From: JBCBWG01 sp039186015
GTDB taxonomy: Bacteria; Pseudomonadota; Alphaproteobacteria; Rhizobiales; Hyphomicrobiaceae
NCBI GenBank assembly: GCA_039186015.1
Contig: JBCDAH010000049.1
Location: 1 to 32,271 of the forward strand
Length of the DNA stretch: 32,271 bases
Direction: 5' to 3'
Shown here in pieces: positions 30,982 to 32,271 of the stretch (within the stretch, counting starts at the first letter, position 1; each line of letters begins with the position of its first letter). Under the pieces are notes generated by a model that searched no databases, was not told where the DNA came from, and saw nothing but the letters and a program-made list of their open reading frames with translations. The translations under genes and the position numbers were made by a program.

Positions 30982-32271
30982 CTAGAGAACGTAGCGGCTC
31001 AAATCAGCATTCTGAGCTAGTCCGCCGACACGCTCTCGGACCATGTCTGCATCAATTTGAATGGTCTCCCCGCCCCGATCGGTCGCCTCGAACGAGATGT
31101 CGTCGAGCAACCGCTCCATGACGGTTTGCAGGCGGCGTGCACCAATGTTCTCTACCGTTTCGTTGACCTTGACGGCTACGTCCGCCAGCGCGTCGATCGC
31201 TTCATCGGTAAAATCCAGAGTGACGTCTTCTGTTGCCATAAGCGCGGTATACTGGCGGATCAGGTTTGCCTCCGGTTCCGTCAAAATACGCCGGAAGTCT
31301 TCGCGGGTCAGCGCTTGTAGTTCGACCCGGATCGGCAGGCGCCCCTGCAGTTCCGGTAACAAGTCCGCTGGTTTGGCGACGTGAAATGCACCAGACGCGA
31401 TAAACAGAATATGGTCGGACTTCACGGAGCCATGCTTCGTCGTAACCGTCGTACCTTCGATGAGCGGCAGAAGATCGCGCTGCACGCCCTCGCGGGACAC
31501 GTCGCCACCGACGCGTTCGCTGCCACCGCTGGACCGACAGATCTTGTCGATTTCGTCAAGAAATACGATGCCGTTGTCTTCGACCGCGCGGATGGCCTCC
31601 TGCACGATCTGGTCGTCGTCGAGCAACTTGTCGCTCTCTTCCGCAATCAAGATCGGATAACTTTCACCGACGGTCATGCGCCGTGACTTCGTGCGCCCGC
31701 CAAGCGCTTTGCCCAGCATATCGTTGAGATTGATCATCCCCATGCCCCCGCCCGGCTGCCCCGGGATTTCGAACATCGGCATGCCGCCCATATCAGCGAC
31801 CTGAATTTCGATTTCGCTGTCATTGAGTTCGTTTTCGCGCAGTTTCCGCCGGAACGAGTCGCGCGTTGACGGCTGTGCGTTGGGGCCGACGACCGCGTCG
31901 AGAACGCGCTCTTCCGCCGCCTTCTCGGCGCGCGCCTTCACAGCTTCGCGTCGCTTGTCGCGCACCAGCCCGATGCCAACCTCAACCAGGTCCCGAATGA
32001 TGCTCTCGACATCACGGCCGACGTATCCAACCTCCGTGAACTTCGTTGCTTCGACTTTCAGGAACGGCGCACCGGCCAGCCGGGCGAGCCGCCGCGCGAT
32101 TTCGGTCTTGCCGACGCCGGTCGGTCCGATCATCAGGATGTTTTTCGGCAGCACTTCTTCCCGCAGGTCGTCGGAAAGCTGTTGCCGGCGCCAGCGGTTG
32201 CGCAATGCAATGGCGACTGCGCGTTTCGCGTCGTTCTGGCCGACAATGTAGCGGTCCAGCTCTGACACGAT
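30982..32271 (-). CDS. hslU: ATP-dependent protease ATPase subunit HslU (N-terminus outside window)
   Basis: About 429 residues are visible. The frame runs to the right edge without a start. The GTG at 32268 is an internal Val in IVSELDRYIVGQ, so about ten N-terminal residues are missing. HslU is the Clp/Hsp100 AAA+ unfoldase that feeds HslV. Walker A is GPTGVGKTE, Walker B is VFLDEIDK, the I-domain runs between about residues 108 and 240, and the C-terminal SRYVL inserts into HslV. The GESYPILIAEESDKLLDDD region is the usual HslU intermediate domain. The hslV gene is expected upstream, beyond the window. The WD40 gene follows downstream. Confidence 0.97.
   Translation of the reverse strand: MVSELDRYIVGQNDAKRAVAIALRNRWRRQQLSDDLREEVLPKNILMIGPTGVGKTEIARRLARLAGAPFLKVEATKFTEVGYVGRDVESIIRDLVEVGIGLVRDKRREAVKARAEKAAEERVLDAVVGPNAQPSTRDSFRRKLRENELNDSEIEIQVADMGGMPMFEIPGQPGGGMGMINLNDMLGKALGGRTKSRRMTVGESYPILIAEESDKLLDDDQIVQEAIRAVEDNGIVFLDEIDKICRSSGGSERVGGDVSREGVQRDLLPLIEGTTVTTKHGSVKSDHILFIASGAFHVAKPADLLPELQGRLPIRVELQALTREDFRRILTEPEANLIRQYTALMATEDVTLDFTDEAIDALADVAVKVNETVENIGARRLQTVMERLLDDISFEATDRGGETIQIDADMVRERVGGLAQNADLSRYVL

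Noticed and set aside
32266..32268. GTG as the start codon of hslU
   Set aside because: The codon before it continues the family sequence (IVSELDRYIVGQ), so this is an internal Val and the gene is cut by the window edge.

Overview
The window looks like chromosome from an alphaproteobacterium, probably of the order Hyphomicrobiales or a near relative. The reasons are moderately high GC, the runs rpmH-rnpA-yidC-engB and argB-HAD nucleotidase-trxB-LysR, the pair map-radC, and the family-level look of LeuC, LeuD and HslU. Nothing resembles a phage, insertion sequence, CRISPR array, tRNA or rRNA. Most genes are core or common accessory genes; the novelty lies in unusual protein architectures and gene arrangements.

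Left part (1-8552). The tail of a creatininase-family amidohydrolase and an M20 metallopeptidase read rightward and converge on leuD. On the minus strand, leuC (7143-8552) and leuD (1665-2270), the two subunits of one enzyme, are separated by four genes: an inner-membrane-anchored, Arg-rich repeat protein ending in an OmpA peptidoglycan-binding domain, a Bcr/CflA-type MFS transporter, a class I methyltransferase and a small exported HExxH protein.

Middle (8553-18145). On the minus strand, argB, an HAD pyrimidine 5'-nucleotidase (ATGA overlap with argB), trxB and a LysR regulator follow one another and end at a convincing intrinsic terminator (8688-8724). Further right, rpmH (GTG start, 44 codons), rnpA, yidC and engB form a minus-strand unit with a near-consensus promoter at 18223-18251. 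Between engB and argB sits an opposite-strand gene for a ClpA/B-type N-domain without any AAA+ module, joined by about 245 residues of Pro-rich linker to a C-terminal domain and a single membrane helix.

Right part (18440-27118). A plus-strand cluster encodes an exported DUF547 protein, a TVP38/TMEM64 membrane protein, a FAD/NAD(P) disulfide oxidoreductase overlapping it, and an orphan sensor histidine kinase. It suggests an envelope-linked redox module. Then come rplS, whose L19 carries a helix-hairpin-helix-like C-terminal extension, then map-radC-D-2-hydroxyacid dehydrogenase in a tight row.

Far right (27129-32271), minus strand: a short putative exported protein, a ThDP-dependent enzyme of unknown substrate, an exported eight-repeat WD40 propeller, and hslU, cut by the window edge.

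All statements come from reading the sequence and translations; no database search or alignment was run. The best candidates for something undescribed are the tail-anchored Clp N-domain protein, the TolA-like/OmpA repeat protein, the DUF547-TVP38-oxidoreductase-kinase cluster and the L19 extension.
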